Shown: positions 1 through 10,406, counted from the first letter of the stretch. The stretch is DNA of 64,000 bases from DASXHD01 sp036488725 (GCA_036488725.1 DASXHD010000003.1:1-64000), one strand, 5' to 3'. The notes: generated by a model not told the origin, from the sequence alone. A program made the numbers and translations.

Positions 1-1
1 G

Positions 2-196
2 GCGCCGCCGCCCTCGCTCACGCGGGCGGAGCGCGCCGTCGCCCGGCGCGTCGCGCGCGGAGAGAGCAACGCCGAGATCGCGCGCGCGCGCGGGTCCTCG
101 CCGCGAACGGTCGCGAACCAGGTCGCACAGATTTTTCGCAAGCTCGGCGTCGCGTCGCGCGCGGAGCTCGGAGCGCGTCTGCGGAGCGGGGAGTGA
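2..196 (+). CDS. LuxR-type HTH regulator, C-terminal end (cut by window start)
   Basis: Only the last 64 residues are inside the window. They read as a LuxR/GerE helix-turn-helix: LTRAERAVARRVARG, then NAEIAR, SPRTVANQV, IFRKLGVASRAEL. The layout is that of the DNA-recognition domain at the C-terminus of NarL/LuxR-type regulators. The stop (TGA, 194-196) overlaps the GTG start of the next gene, which is also a LuxR-type protein, so the two are probably translated together as a tandem regulator pair. Nothing can be said about the N-terminal sensing part. Confidence 0.85.
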   Translation, partial: APPPSLTRAERAVARRVARGESNAEIARARGSSPRTVANQVAQIFRKLGVASRAELGARLRSGE

Positions 197-1176
197 GCGA
201 TCTCGTTCGCATCGTGGAGTCTGCGTACGACCTCGGCGCGCCGGACAACGCGACGTGGCTCGCGCGGGTCACCGAAGCGACGCGCGCCGAGCTCGGCTTC
301 GAGGACGGCGTCGTCGCGTACACGTACGAGGTCGCGGAGAACGGCTGGATCACGCCGCACGACGTGGTGCTCGCGGGCGCCGCGCCCGAGGTCGCCGCCG
401 ATCTGCTCAACCCGGGCGCGTTTCCGCCCGAGGACGCGGCGGCGATCATCAAGACTCACACGACGTCCGGCGTGGGGCTCGCGACGCGGATCAGCGCGCA
501 GGCCAAGACCGAGGTCGGGCGAGCGTATTTTCATCGCGTGCTCTCGGCGCGCGGCTTCGTCGACGCGATCACGCTCAACGCGACCGACCCGACGCGCCAC
601 GGCGTCCTTTTTTTCGCGCCGATGCGGCACGCGCCGAAGATCGTGCCGAGCCTCACGCGCCGTTACGCGATGCTCGGCGCGCACCTCGCGGCGGGTCTTC
701 GCCTGCGTCGCGCGGCCTCCGCCCTGCGCGACGAAGCGGTGCTCGACACGAACGGCAAAGTGGCGCACGCGACCGGCTCGGCCACCGCCGTCTCCGCGCG
801 CGAGTCGCTTCGGACCGCGGTCCGCGCCGTCGATCGCGCGCGCGGCAAGATGCGCAAACGCGACCCCGTCGGCGCGCTCGAAATTTGGCGCGGCCTCGTC
901 GCAGGGCGCTGGTCGCTCGTCGACCGCTTCGAGTCCGACGGCCGACATTTTCTCGTCGCGCACCCGAACCCGCCCGACGCGCGCGATCCGCGCGCCCTCA
1001 CCGCGCGCGAGCGTCAAGTCGCCGGCTTCGTCGCGCTCGGTCAATCGAACAAGATGATCGCCTACGAGCTCGGCATCTCGGCGAGCACCGTCGGCGTGCT
1101 CGCCGCCCGCGCCGCGAAAAAGCTCGGCCTCCGCTCACGCGCCGCCTTCGCCGCAGCCTTCATGCCGCGCGGCTGA
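193..1176 (+). CDS. LuxR-family transcriptional regulator
   Basis: A 327-residue protein with a C-terminal LuxR-type helix-turn-helix at about residues 268-325 (LTARERQVAGFVALG, NKMIAYELGIS, STVGVLAARAAKKLGL). The first 250 residues match no domain I recognise; they lack the aspartate pattern of a receiver domain and could be a GAF/PAS-like ligand-binding region. The GTG start at 193 is chosen because it overlaps the preceding stop as GTGA, which couples it to the upstream LuxR gene. It runs tail to tail with hpd, with one base between the stops. The target genes cannot be inferred from sequence. Confidence 0.85.
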   Translation: MSDLVRIVESAYDLGAPDNATWLARVTEATRAELGFEDGVVAYTYEVAENGWITPHDVVLAGAAPEVAADLLNPGAFPPEDAAAIIKTHTTSGVGLATRISAQAKTEVGRAYFHRVLSARGFVDAITLNATDPTRHGVLFFAPMRHAPKIVPSLTRRYAMLGAHLAAGLRLRRAASALRDEAVLDTNGKVAHATGSATAVSARESLRTAVRAVDRARGKMRKRDPVGALEIWRGLVAGRWSLVDRFESDGRHFLVAHPNPPDARDPRALTARERQVAGFVALGQSNKMIAYELGISASTVGVLAARAAKKLGLRSRAAFAAAFMPRG

Positions 1177-1177
1177 C

Positions 1178-2320
1178 TCACTTCGTCTTCTGAAAACGCT
1201 CGATCGACTCGAACAGCGCGCGGAAATTCCCGTAGCCGAACCCCTTGTCGCCCGCGCGCTGGATGATCTCGTAGAAGAACGGCCCCGCGCGCTCGTCGTC
1301 GTACATCGTCTTCGCTTCGCGCATGAAGATCTGCAGCATGTACTTGTCGTCTTGGCCGTCGAGCAGGATCTGGTGCTTCTCGAGCTCGTCGAGGTGCTCT
1401 TTGACGTTGGTGATGCCGAGCTTGGCGAGGCGATCGGGGAGCGCGAGGTAATAAGACTTCGGCGTATCCATGAAGTCGACGCCGCGGTGCTTCATGTCGA
1501 TGACCGTCGCGATGATGTCCTTCACGCCGAACGCGACGTGCTGCACGCCGGGCCCGTTGTTGTCCTCGACGAACTTCCAAATCTGCGACTCGCGAAACGC
1601 CGGGCGGAGCGGCTCGTTGGTCGCGAACTTCACCTCGCTCTCCGGGTCCCACATCACGATCGATTTGAGGCCCGAGCCGCCGAGCGACGACTTCGACACG
1701 TCTTGCGTGTGGAAGGTGATTTCCCAGAACGGCTCGAAGCCGAGCACTTCCTTGTAGAATGCAATGATCGGCTGCATCGTGAGCCCGTTGGACGTGACGT
1801 GATCGACGGCGGCGATGCCGTAGCGGTTTTCGGGCTTCGCCGAATTGCCGGGGCCCGCGTCGATGAAACCGGGCGCGAAGGCGCGGTAGTCGTTTCGCTC
1901 GATGAAGCGGAAGGCGACGTCGCCGAGGGGCGTCGCGATCTCGACGCTCTTGTAGCTGCCGCCGCGATCGTCTTTGTGCTCGAACGGATCGGCGAGCAGC
2001 GTGCCGCCGCGCTTTTCGAGAAACCCGATCGCGTGCTCGAGATTTTTCACGCGGAAGCTCAAGCTCATCACGCCCGACGGGTGGCGCTTCAAGTAGCGCG
2101 CGGCTTTGCTCGTTTGCGTCAGCGGCGTCGAGACGCAGACGCGGGCATCACCCGCGCCGAAGACGACCGACTGCTGCCCGCTCCGCTGCACGAGGTCGTC
2201 GCTGGCGCGCGCGACCTCTTTGAAGTCGAGCGTGTTCTCGTAGAACTTCCGCGAGCGCTCGAGGTTTTCGACGACGAAGTGATACGAGTCGTAACCGAGC
2301 AAGCCGATGCGGTCCGTCAT
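1178..2320 (-). CDS. hpd: 4-hydroxyphenylpyruvate dioxygenase
   Basis: This enzyme converts 4-hydroxyphenylpyruvate and O2 to homogentisate and CO2 in tyrosine catabolism. The 380-residue length fits the family. It has the two-fold vicinal-oxygen-chelate layout: an N-terminal domain with GYDSYHFVVEN, and a catalytic C-terminal domain holding the Fe(II) facial triad at H174 (AAVDHVTSNG), H261 (GPGVQHVAFG) and E351 (GPFFYEIIQRAG). The C-terminal GFGYGNFRALF signature is also present. No homogentisate pathway genes are adjacent, so it appears to be a single-gene unit. The start follows no clear ribosome binding site. Confidence 0.97.
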   Translation of the reverse strand: MTDRIGLLGYDSYHFVVENLERSRKFYENTLDFKEVARASDDLVQRSGQQSVVFGAGDARVCVSTPLTQTSKAARYLKRHPSGVMSLSFRVKNLEHAIGFLEKRGGTLLADPFEHKDDRGGSYKSVEIATPLGDVAFRFIERNDYRAFAPGFIDAGPGNSAKPENRYGIAAVDHVTSNGLTMQPIIAFYKEVLGFEPFWEITFHTQDVSKSSLGGSGLKSIVMWDPESEVKFATNEPLRPAFRESQIWKFVEDNNGPGVQHVAFGVKDIIATVIDMKHRGVDFMDTPKSYYLALPDRLAKLGITNVKEHLDELEKHQILLDGQDDKYMLQIFMREAKTMYDDERAGPFFYEIIQRAGDKGFGYGNFRALFESIERFQKTK

Positions 2321-2338
2321 GCGCGGGAGCTTGCCACA

Positions 2339-3487
2339 TCATTCGGCCCAAATCAGCCTCGTCCAGCCGTCGTCGGCGGAGAGCGGCGTGCCGGACGTGG
2401 TGCCGACGCTGTAGCTCACCGGCAGCTCGTTCGGGCGCGTCGGGTCTGCGAGCTCGGGATGCGCGATCGGACCGGCGCAAAACGACTTCGGGTCGGCCGG
2501 CAAATCGCACGCGGCGACGTCGGCGCCGTCGGTCCACGGGCCGGTCGCGATCGAGGAAACCTGCGTTTGGATCCGGTCGCCGAAGCCCGAGATGTAAAGG
2601 TGCCGCAAACCGCCGTCCGCCCCGACGACCGACGAGGTCCACGGGCCGGAGAAGAAAACGGTCGCGCCTTGCGACGCGTCGGTCGTCGGGAGCCACGACC
2701 CGTTCGCGCCGAAGAGCTCGACCGAATCGTTTTCGTCGAGACGCGCGAGCTCGCAGCCGTCGAGCAGGGTCGGCCCCGGCTGGGCGCAGCCCCACACGAA
2801 CGCGTGCGAGCCATCGGCGACGAGCGACGCGTCACCGAGATCGAGGTCGAGGCCCCACGGAAACGCCGCCGGCCCGTGCACGATCACGCGCTGCGTGACT
2901 GGATCCCAGCGGCCGACGCCGCCACCGAGCTCGACGACCCCGAACGCCGCCGAAGGATCGTCGCGAAAGAGTCGATAGAGAACGTGCGTCACGCCGCCGA
3001 GCCGATAGCCGTCGTCGATCTGCGCGTGGAGCGCCCCGCCTTCGTCGCCTCCTTCGATCGTCACGATCGGCGTCGGCGGCATGACGCTCGTCTCCGGACA
3101 CGTTCCGAACGGCGCGGCGAGATCCGGTTCGAACGCGACGCCGTCGGCGATCCAGAGGCAGCGCCCGTCGTCGGTCGGCACGCGCGCCACGCCGCCGAGG
3201 CCCCACGCGCCGACGCTCGCGAGGCCCGGCGTCGCGTGAAACGGTCGGCAGATCCCCGTCGAATCCGCGGCGCGCTCGTAGACGCTCGCGCCCGACGGAC
3301 ACACCCACTGCTTCGCCGATTCGTCGCACGACGCCTTCACGACGGCCGGCGCGTCGCACGCATTGGGTGCAGACTGCACGCAAATCGGCGCCGCCGCGGT
3401 GCACGACGTCGAGGTCAAGCCTTGCCCGATTTCGCTGCGCGCGCCGCAACCGGTGAGGGCAAGCGCCAAGAGAAGGACGCGTTTCAT
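2339..3487 (-). CDS. Putative exported lipoprotein, unknown function
   Basis: A 382-residue protein starting MKRVLLLALALTGCGARSE, a signal peptide with a lipobox (LTGC), so it is probably anchored in a membrane by lipidation. A Cys-rich segment follows (residues about 28-80), then a region rich in Gly, Trp and Asp with repeated short beta-strand-like blocks, which could be a degenerate propeller. I recognise no catalytic motif. It lies 18 bp downstream of hpd's start on the same strand and is probably independent of it. The type is common in Polyangia genomes, usually with no known role. Confidence 0.75.
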   Translation of the reverse strand: MKRVLLLALALTGCGARSEIGQGLTSTSCTAAAPICVQSAPNACDAPAVVKASCDESAKQWVCPSGASVYERAADSTGICRPFHATPGLASVGAWGLGGVARVPTDDGRCLWIADGVAFEPDLAAPFGTCPETSVMPPTPIVTIEGGDEGGALHAQIDDGYRLGGVTHVLYRLFRDDPSAAFGVVELGGGVGRWDPVTQRVIVHGPAAFPWGLDLDLGDASLVADGSHAFVWGCAQPGPTLLDGCELARLDENDSVELFGANGSWLPTTDASQGATVFFSGPWTSSVVGADGGLRHLYISGFGDRIQTQVSSIATGPWTDGADVAACDLPADPKSFCAGPIAHPELADPTRPNELPVSYSVGTTSGTPLSADDGWTRLIWAE

Positions 3488-3578
3488 CGCCGCGTGCGGA
3501 CTGCAACGCGCATGCCGCGCGTGAAATCTCGGTGTGCGAGCTCGCAGAAGAGCGCGCCGCGTGGCGATGCGATCGTAG

Positions 3579-4424
3579 TCACGCCGACGTAGTCATTCGA
3601 GCGTAGGCGTCACGCGCTTCGGGCAGGCCCATCGCGACCAAACCGGGGATGACGTCTTCCTCCATGCCTTCGAAGAACGCGCGCGCGTAGCCGGCTTCGG
3701 TGAGCGTGCCGAAATTCGGCGCGGACTCGTCTTGCGGCTCGGACGTCGCCCACGCGCGCCCGCGCGCGCCGCAGCAGAGCTTTTGGTAATGCGAAAAGAG
3801 GCGCGGCAATCGAAGGGCGATGAGCGCGCGCTCGGCTTCGTCGACGTCGCGCATGAGGAGCGCGCCGAGCTCCCAACCGAGCTCGCCGTGAAAAGTCTCG
3901 TCGACGAGGATCGCGGTCACGACGTCGCGCGCGAGCGGCACGGTCGCCGCGCGGAGGGCGCGCTTGAACATGCGGCCGCTGATCGTCTCGCCGATGCAAA
4001 ACGCTGCGACGACGACGTCGCGCACTTGGACGCGGAGGGTCTCGGGCGACGCGAGCCGGAGCTCGTGCTCCTCGATCCGCGGCTTGGCGGGACGGCCGAG
4101 CGCGTCGCACATGCGCAAGCACAAGTCGGTGTGGCGGACTTCGTCGGCGATCATGCGTGCGAACGCGCCGGACCAATCGAGCGGCGCGCCGAGGATCTGC
4201 AGCTTGGTCGCGAGATCGGTGAAGAGCGCGAGCGAGTGGAACTCTTGGAGCGCGCGCGTCGACCAAGCAACTGCGGCGCGATCGAGCACCGCGGGCTCGT
4301 AGGCGCTCGCGTCGAACGCGGCCCAGTCGATGCGCGTCTTGCGCGGCGCGGCGATCGCGTCGTGCTCTTCGGTGAGGGCGAGCGCGAGGCCGGCGGCGCT
4401 CGTGCGCTCGAGCGCGAAGGTCAT
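3579..4424 (-). CDS. Ferritin-like diiron-site protein (copy A)
   Basis: A 281-residue protein predicted to form a ferritin-like four-helix bundle. The six usual diiron ligands are all visible: E61 (LQEFHSL), E95 and H98 (DEVRHTD), E146 (CIGETISG), E176 and H179 (DETFHGE). This E, ExxH, E, ExxH order is that of ferritin-like oxygenases and oxidases rather than storage ferritin. The ATG start (4422-4424) overlaps the stop of the upstream lipoprotein gene as ATGA, so the two are translationally coupled. A paralogue with the same ligand spacing lies at 14132-15001, again behind a small lipoprotein. The substrate is unknown; acting on its lipoprotein partner is a guess from position only. The C-terminal third carries CC and a VIPGLVAMGLP stretch also found in the paralogue. 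Confidence 0.8.
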   Translation of the reverse strand: MTFALERTSAAGLALALTEEHDAIAAPRKTRIDWAAFDASAYEPAVLDRAAVAWSTRALQEFHSLALFTDLATKLQILGAPLDWSGAFARMIADEVRHTDLCLRMCDALGRPAKPRIEEHELRLASPETLRVQVRDVVVAAFCIGETISGRMFKRALRAATVPLARDVVTAILVDETFHGELGWELGALLMRDVDEAERALIALRLPRLFSHYQKLCCGARGRAWATSEPQDESAPNFGTLTEAGYARAFFEGMEEDVIPGLVAMGLPEARDAYARMTTSA

Positions 4425-4705
4425 TGCGACGAACGCGGCAGCGCGTTCATGCGCGGCATGTTCGTCGGGTGCGGATGCGGCGCCGGCGCGCTCGACGTGA
4501 CCGCGGCGCTCGCGCTCGGCTGCGGCTCGGGCGGCGCGTTCGTGTGAACGGGCTCGACGGTCGCGTTGACGTGCGGCGTCGAGTCGACGGTATACGGCGC
4601 GTTCATCGTGTGCGACTCGCTCCGGCACGCGAACACCGCGCCGATGCCGACGAGCGCGGCGCCCTTGGTCAACTTCGCGAGCTTGTCGAGCCGGTGCTTG
4701 TGCAT
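4421..4705 (-). CDS. Small Pro/Thr-rich lipoprotein (copy A), partner of ferritin-like protein
   Basis: A 94-residue protein with a basic N-terminus (MHKHRLDKLAKLTKG), a hydrophobic stretch and a cysteine at residue 27 (IGAVFACRSES) that could be a lipobox, although Phe at -2 is unusual. The rest is low-complexity Pro, Ala, Ser, Thr and His, ending in PHPTNMPRMNALPRSSQ. The similar protein at 13813-14148 shares the AC-R-x-ES start of the mature part and the N-M-P motif near the C-terminus. It lies 9 bp behind the Ser/Thr kinase gene and overlaps the ferritin-like gene by 4 bp. It could be the substrate or anchor of the neighbouring enzyme, or a kinase target; nothing in the sequence settles this. 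Confidence 0.7.
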   Translation of the reverse strand: MHKHRLDKLAKLTKGAALVGIGAVFACRSESHTMNAPYTVDSTPHVNATVEPVHTNAPPEPQPSASAAVTSSAPAPHPHPTNMPRMNALPRSSQ

Positions 4706-4714
4706 CCGGCGAGG

Positions 4715-6973
4715 TTACGCCTTCGTCGCGGAGCCGAGTAGCACGACGAGACGATCGACCGCGTGGATCATGGGCGCGCGGTGCGGCTCGGGAACGCGTG
4801 CGACGATCGCGCGCAAGAGATCGAACCAGTAGAACGCGGCGAAGCCGTGCTCCTCGGCGGTGCGATGAAGCTCGGCGGCGCTCGCGAGATAATCGATCGG
4901 CTCGCCCGCGCCGGCCGCGCGGATGACGTCGAGCACGCCCGCGATGAGGAGCGCGTCGCCTGCCCCTTCGATGCGCGCGGGCGCCGGCGCGAGCTCGCCG
5001 TCCGCCCACTTCACGAGCGTGCAGGCGAGCGCGACGAGCATCGACTCGCGCGGCGCGAGCGGCACGTTGCGCGAGAGCTCGAGGAGCTTGGCGAGCGCGC
5101 GCGCCCCGTCGATGTCACCCGCCGCGAGACGCGCGGAGAGCTCCTGCGCGCCGCTCAAGATCTCGAGCTCGAGCGGAGCCTCGCCCGACGCGACCTCGCG
5201 CGCGTGCTGGAGCTGCTCGGCCGCCTCGGTGAACCGACCTTCGACGATGTACGCGACGCCGCGGTTGTGCGCCGCGAGGTGCTCGAGCGAAGGCGCGTCG
5301 GCGTGGAGCAAGAGCGTCGTCACGCGCTCGAGCGCCGAAACGCCTTGCGCGAGACGCCCTGGGACCTCGACGAGCATGCCGCCGAGCGAACAGAGCGCGC
5401 GCGCTTCGAGGAGCGTCGCGCCGGTGTCGGCCGCGAGCTGCGCGGCGCGCTCGAACGACGCGCGCGCGACGTGATCGTCGATGCGAAACGCGAGCGGGCC
5501 GAGCAAGAGCGCGCGAAGAACGCTCGAGAGCGGCGGCGCCGTCGCGTCGCCGGCCGCGATCTCCTCGAACGCGCGCATGCTGACCTCGGTGACGCCACGC
5601 GCGCGCGACGCGAGCGCGTCATGCGCGAGCTCGAGCGTCACGCGAGACGAAGTGCGCGGCCCGTTGCGCGCGAGCAATCGCTCCGACCGCATCAGCGCGA
5701 GCGGCACTTCTTCGGGCCCGCAAATCGCCGCTTGGGTCGCGACGAGCAGCTCGCCGAGCGCGAGATCGACCGTCTCGAGCCAGGCGCTGCCTTCTCCGAG
5801 CCCACGCGCGATGCGCGCCCGCGTCGCCGCCCGCGCGCGAGGCGCGAGAACGCACGCGGCGAGCGCATGCGCGCCGGGGCCATGATCCGAGACCGGCTCG
5901 AGCACGAGCGCCGCGGCGTCGATCTCGAGGCGAAGACCGAGCGTCAGCGCGCGCGCGACACGCGACGCCTCCGAACCGCGCTCGCGGCGCGCGAGGGCGT
6001 CGAGCATCGGCAAATCCAAGTTGTGCAGCGTCGAGGCGAGCGCGCGCGTGCCGTCCGGATCGAGCCGCGAGAGCCGCGCGGTCCCGAGCGTCGGACGCGC
6101 GTGCGGCGGCGGCATCGATCGTCTGCGCGACGGCGGCGACGCAGGCACGTCGACGCTGACCGGCGCCGTCTCCATGTTCACGAGATCGGCGAGCGCCGCC
6201 CCCGCGTCGGCGAAACGCTTCTCCGGATCGCGCGCGAGCATGCGTGCGAGCATCGCGTCGAGCGGCGGCGGAACGCGCCCGCCGAGGCTCGCCTCGATCT
6301 CGGTCCGCAGCTGCTGCTGCTCGCGCGGCGCCCGATCCGGAAACAAAAGCGTGTGACCGAGCAGCTCGTAGAGCACGAGCCCCGCGGCGTAAACGTCCGA
6401 CGCCGGCGTGCTCGGCTCGCCCATCAAGAGCTCCGGCGCCATGTACGCCGGCGTTCCGATCGTCCGGCGCGGCTCGGCCATCGCGCTCTCGAGCTGCGCG
6501 CGGTGCTCGCTCTGCGCGATGCCGAAATCCAGAATTTTCAGCCCCCCGAGCCCCGCGATGCCGCCCGGCACGAGCACGTTCGCCGGCTTGATGTCGCGAT
6601 GCACGATGCGCGCTGCGTGCGCCTCGGCGAGCCCCGACAGAAGCGCGCGCGCCGCGCGAAGCACCTCGTGCGCGAGCAGCACCCGCCCGAGCTTCTTCGG
6701 CTCGAGCGCGACCCCGTCGATGCGCTCCATCACGAGATAGAGCCCGTGCTCCTCGTCGCGCCCGAAATCGTAAACGCGCGCGACGTTCGCCGACCGCAGC
6801 TGCGAGAGCTGAAGCGCCTCGAGCCGAAAACGCTCGACCACTTCTTTTTCGTCGCCGAGCGGCAGGAGTTTCACCGCGACGACGCGCTCTTCCGCGTGGT
6901 CCTTCGCTTCGTACACCGTCGCGAAACCGCCCGAGCCGAGGACGCGACCGAGCTCGTAGCGATTGCCGATCAC
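4715..6973 (-). CDS. Serine/threonine protein kinase with C-terminal helical (TPR-like) region
   Basis: A 752-residue protein with a complete Hanks-type kinase domain at about residues 6-270: glycine loop GSGGFATV, lysine K35 (VAVK), catalytic HRDIKPANV with D127, DFG at 149-151 and APE at 179-181. Residues about 270-310 form a Pro/Arg-rich linker (PPSRRRSMPPPHARP). The remaining 440 residues are Ala/Leu/Glu-rich helices resembling TPR repeats, with no transmembrane segment seen, so it is probably cytoplasmic. The start is GTG at 6973; no in-frame ATG is nearby. It is divergent from pyrG with 36 bp between the starts, and leads the kinase-lipoprotein-ferritin-like transcription unit. Confidence 0.93.
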   Translation of the reverse strand: MIGNRYELGRVLGSGGFATVYEAKDHAEERVVAVKLLPLGDEKEVVERFRLEALQLSQLRSANVARVYDFGRDEEHGLYLVMERIDGVALEPKKLGRVLLAHEVLRAARALLSGLAEAHAARIVHRDIKPANVLVPGGIAGLGGLKILDFGIAQSEHRAQLESAMAEPRRTIGTPAYMAPELLMGEPSTPASDVYAAGLVLYELLGHTLLFPDRAPREQQQLRTEIEASLGGRVPPPLDAMLARMLARDPEKRFADAGAALADLVNMETAPVSVDVPASPPSRRRSMPPPHARPTLGTARLSRLDPDGTRALASTLHNLDLPMLDALARRERGSEASRVARALTLGLRLEIDAAALVLEPVSDHGPGAHALAACVLAPRARAATRARIARGLGEGSAWLETVDLALGELLVATQAAICGPEEVPLALMRSERLLARNGPRTSSRVTLELAHDALASRARGVTEVSMRAFEEIAAGDATAPPLSSVLRALLLGPLAFRIDDHVARASFERAAQLAADTGATLLEARALCSLGGMLVEVPGRLAQGVSALERVTTLLLHADAPSLEHLAAHNRGVAYIVEGRFTEAAEQLQHAREVASGEAPLELEILSGAQELSARLAAGDIDGARALAKLLELSRNVPLAPRESMLVALACTLVKWADGELAPAPARIEGAGDALLIAGVLDVIRAAGAGEPIDYLASAAELHRTAEEHGFAAFYWFDLLRAIVARVPEPHRAPMIHAVDRLVVLLGSATKA

Positions 6974-6992
6974 ATCGGCATCCTACGTGATG

Positions 6993-6998
6993 TATAAT
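6993..6998 (+). promoter_or_regulatory. Consensus -10 hexamer of pyrG
   Basis: TATAAT, a perfect sigma-70-type -10 element, lies 11 nt before the pyrG ATG in a 36-bp divergent intergenic region. If it is used, the transcript would have a leader of only about 5 nt. No convincing -35 is visible at the expected distance, which falls inside the kinase coding sequence. Confidence 0.6.
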
Positions 6999-7009
6999 TA
7001 TCCGTCTCC

Positions 7010-8668
<1,659 letters not shown>

Positions 8669-8670
8669 CC

Positions 8671-9672
8671 TCAAGGCGCGTGCAGCAGGTCCCCGCGCAA
8701 ACCGGCGGCGAGGCCCTCGGCTTTCGTGCGGTCGTAGTGCTCGCCGAGCGTGATGCTCACTTGCCCGGTCAGGATCTCGGCGCGAACGACTGGCGCGATC
8801 ATGACCGCGCCGTCGAAGAGCACCGCGAGCCGTTTTCCAAGGCCATCGCGCGTCGCGTCGCGAAAACGTTCGGCGCCGTCTCCGTGAAACGAGACGAGCA
8901 GCGTCGTGGGCCCGTCGTGGTCGTACACGACCGCGCTCGCCACGTCGGCTGACGTGATGAACGGCGGCTCGCGCAGCCAAAACGAATGCAGCACGATGCT
9001 CGCGCCGTCGGAGTCGTCTTTCCACGCGACGCGGATGCCGGGCGCGATCGCGAAGTGTTTGGCGACCCACTCGGTCGCGAAACGGCGCGCGGCGGTCGCG
9101 TTCATCTCGGGCGGCGCGGCGAGCTGAAGATACCGGTGCTCGCGCTCGCCGATCGTCTCGACCTCGACCGAGAAACCGTCCGACATGGCCGGAGACGCGC
9201 CAAGCGGATCGAAGTCGTCGTCGACGCGCATCATCTCGAAGGCGACGGGCGGCCCGCGCAGCGGCGCGCGTCCGAGGCGCATGAGCGCGCCGCCGCCGAT
9301 GAGCAGCGTGCTCGCGGCGACCGCGAGCCAGCCGACGATCGCGCGCACGCGCCCGGGCTCGCCCCACATCAAGACGAGAAAGGACGCGCCGCAAACGATC
9401 GTCGCCGCGGGCACGACGCCGGTCGCGCCGGCCCAGGACGCGACGAACCCACCGGCGACGACCGCCGCGACGTACATCCGAGCTGCGCGCCGCGCGCGAT
9501 CGGCGCCGAACGCGAACAGCGCGCCCGCGACGACGTATCCGAGATTGGCGGCGACGGCGAGCGTCGAGACGGCGCGCGAGCCGCCTAGCTCGGCGCCATG
9601 ACCACTGAGCGCCCACCAGAGCACGGCCATGGCCGCGCCGTGCAGAGCGAGCGCGACGCCACGCATCTTCAT
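8671..9672 (-). CDS. Membrane protein with SecD/SecF P1-head-like domain
   Basis: A 333-residue protein from the ATG at 9672 (MKMRGVALAL). An open frame continues further upstream, but that extension is not signal-like. The first 155 residues hold about five hydrophobic segments (AAMAVLWWAL, AANLGYVVAGALFAF, MYVAAVVAGGFVASW and others). The C-terminal half is soluble and ends in a segment very like the SecD P1 head: TTLLVSFHGDGAERF, RDGLGKRLAVLFDG, VMIAPVV, LTGQVSITLG. Real SecD has six transmembrane segments after the P1 domain, whereas here the membrane part comes first and no RND core is present. It is therefore not a SecD orthologue. Function unknown; the head domain may have been reused. 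Confidence 0.7.
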   Translation of the reverse strand: MKMRGVALALHGAAMAVLWWALSGHGAELGGSRAVSTLAVAANLGYVVAGALFAFGADRARRAARMYVAAVVAGGFVASWAGATGVVPAATIVCGASFLVLMWGEPGRVRAIVGWLAVAASTLLIGGGALMRLGRAPLRGPPVAFEMMRVDDDFDPLGASPAMSDGFSVEVETIGEREHRYLQLAAPPEMNATAARRFATEWVAKHFAIAPGIRVAWKDDSDGASIVLHSFWLREPPFITSADVASAVVYDHDGPTTLLVSFHGDGAERFRDATRDGLGKRLAVLFDGAVMIAPVVRAEILTGQVSITLGEHYDRTKAEGLAAGLRGDLLHAP

Positions 9673-9785
9673 CGAAAGCGAACCATCGCCGCTCGGGCAC
9701 GCGCGATCAAGCGATGCAAAATGCCACACAAATACCGTGTAAATCCCACTGGTTGCGTTGGATGTGCGTGCTAGATGAAAAGCCC

Positions 9786-10400
9786 ATGAGCCATCCGGAG
9801 ACGCTCGCAAAAACTCATTTCGGCGATCACTTTCACGCGTGCGCGTTCGTGATGGGGCCCGACGAAGAGCGCTCCGTCATCGATCCGTTTCTCGTCGAAG
9901 GGATGAACCGCGGCGAGAAGGCCGTGTACATCGTCGATCCCGCGCGACGCGGCGATCACGAGACGCGACTTCGTGACGCGGTCCCGAAGGGCGACGACTC
10001 GGCCGACTTGCTCGACGTCACGACGTGGAACGACGCGCACCTCAAAGGCGGCTCGTTCGATCAAGAGCGCATGATGGCGTCGCTCGAGGAGCTCATTCGC
10101 ACGCACGCGAAGTCGGGTCGTCCGCCGATGCGTCTCGTCGGCCAGATGGATTGGATTTTCACGTCGCCGCCCGGCATCGAGCAGCTCGTCGCGTACGAAG
10201 CGAGCGTCAACGAACTCCTGAACCGCGGTCGCACGCCGACGGTCTGCGTCTACGACGTGCGCCGCATGAACGGGGCGATGGTGATGGATTTGATGCGCGC
10301 GCATCCGTTGACGGTCGTCAACGGCGTGGTGCACGAGAATCCGTTCTACACGCCGGCGGCGGAGATGCTTCGCGAGCTCAAACAACGCGCAGCGAGCTGA
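9786..10400 (+). CDS. MEDS-domain sensor protein
   Basis: A 204-residue protein resembling the MEDS (DcmR sensory) domain found alone or attached to histidine kinases and anti-sigma factors. The features are HACAFVMGPDEERSVIDPFL, KAVYIVDP, a conserved MDWIF segment and the late VCVYDVRRM with NPFY. No DNA-binding or kinase domain is attached. It ends 6 bp before a hybrid histidine kinase and is probably the input partner of that kinase. The ATG at 9786 is preferred over an in-frame ATG further upstream because family members start close to this point and a TAGATG hexamer lies 8 nt before it. Confidence 0.8.
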   Translation: MSHPETLAKTHFGDHFHACAFVMGPDEERSVIDPFLVEGMNRGEKAVYIVDPARRGDHETRLRDAVPKGDDSADLLDVTTWNDAHLKGGSFDQERMMASLEELIRTHAKSGRPPMRLVGQMDWIFTSPPGIEQLVAYEASVNELLNRGRTPTVCVYDVRRMNGAMVMDLMRAHPLTVVNGVVHENPFYTPAAEMLRELKQRAAS

Positions 10401-10406
10401 ACGGCC

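Noticed and set aside
1352..3592. 746-residue open frame on the plus strand across hpd and the lipoprotein
   Set aside because: Antisense shadow; the minus strand encodes intact 4-hydroxyphenylpyruvate dioxygenase and a signal-peptide protein.
3579..5009. 476-residue minus-strand reading that extends the ferritin-like protein upstream
   Set aside because: The extra N-terminus is the shadow of the lipoprotein and kinase genes; the ATGA overlap at 4421-4424 marks the real start.
4763..6997. 744-residue open frame on the plus strand across the Ser/Thr kinase
   Set aside because: Composition almost only Arg/Ala/Glu/Leu; the opposite strand has a complete kinase domain.
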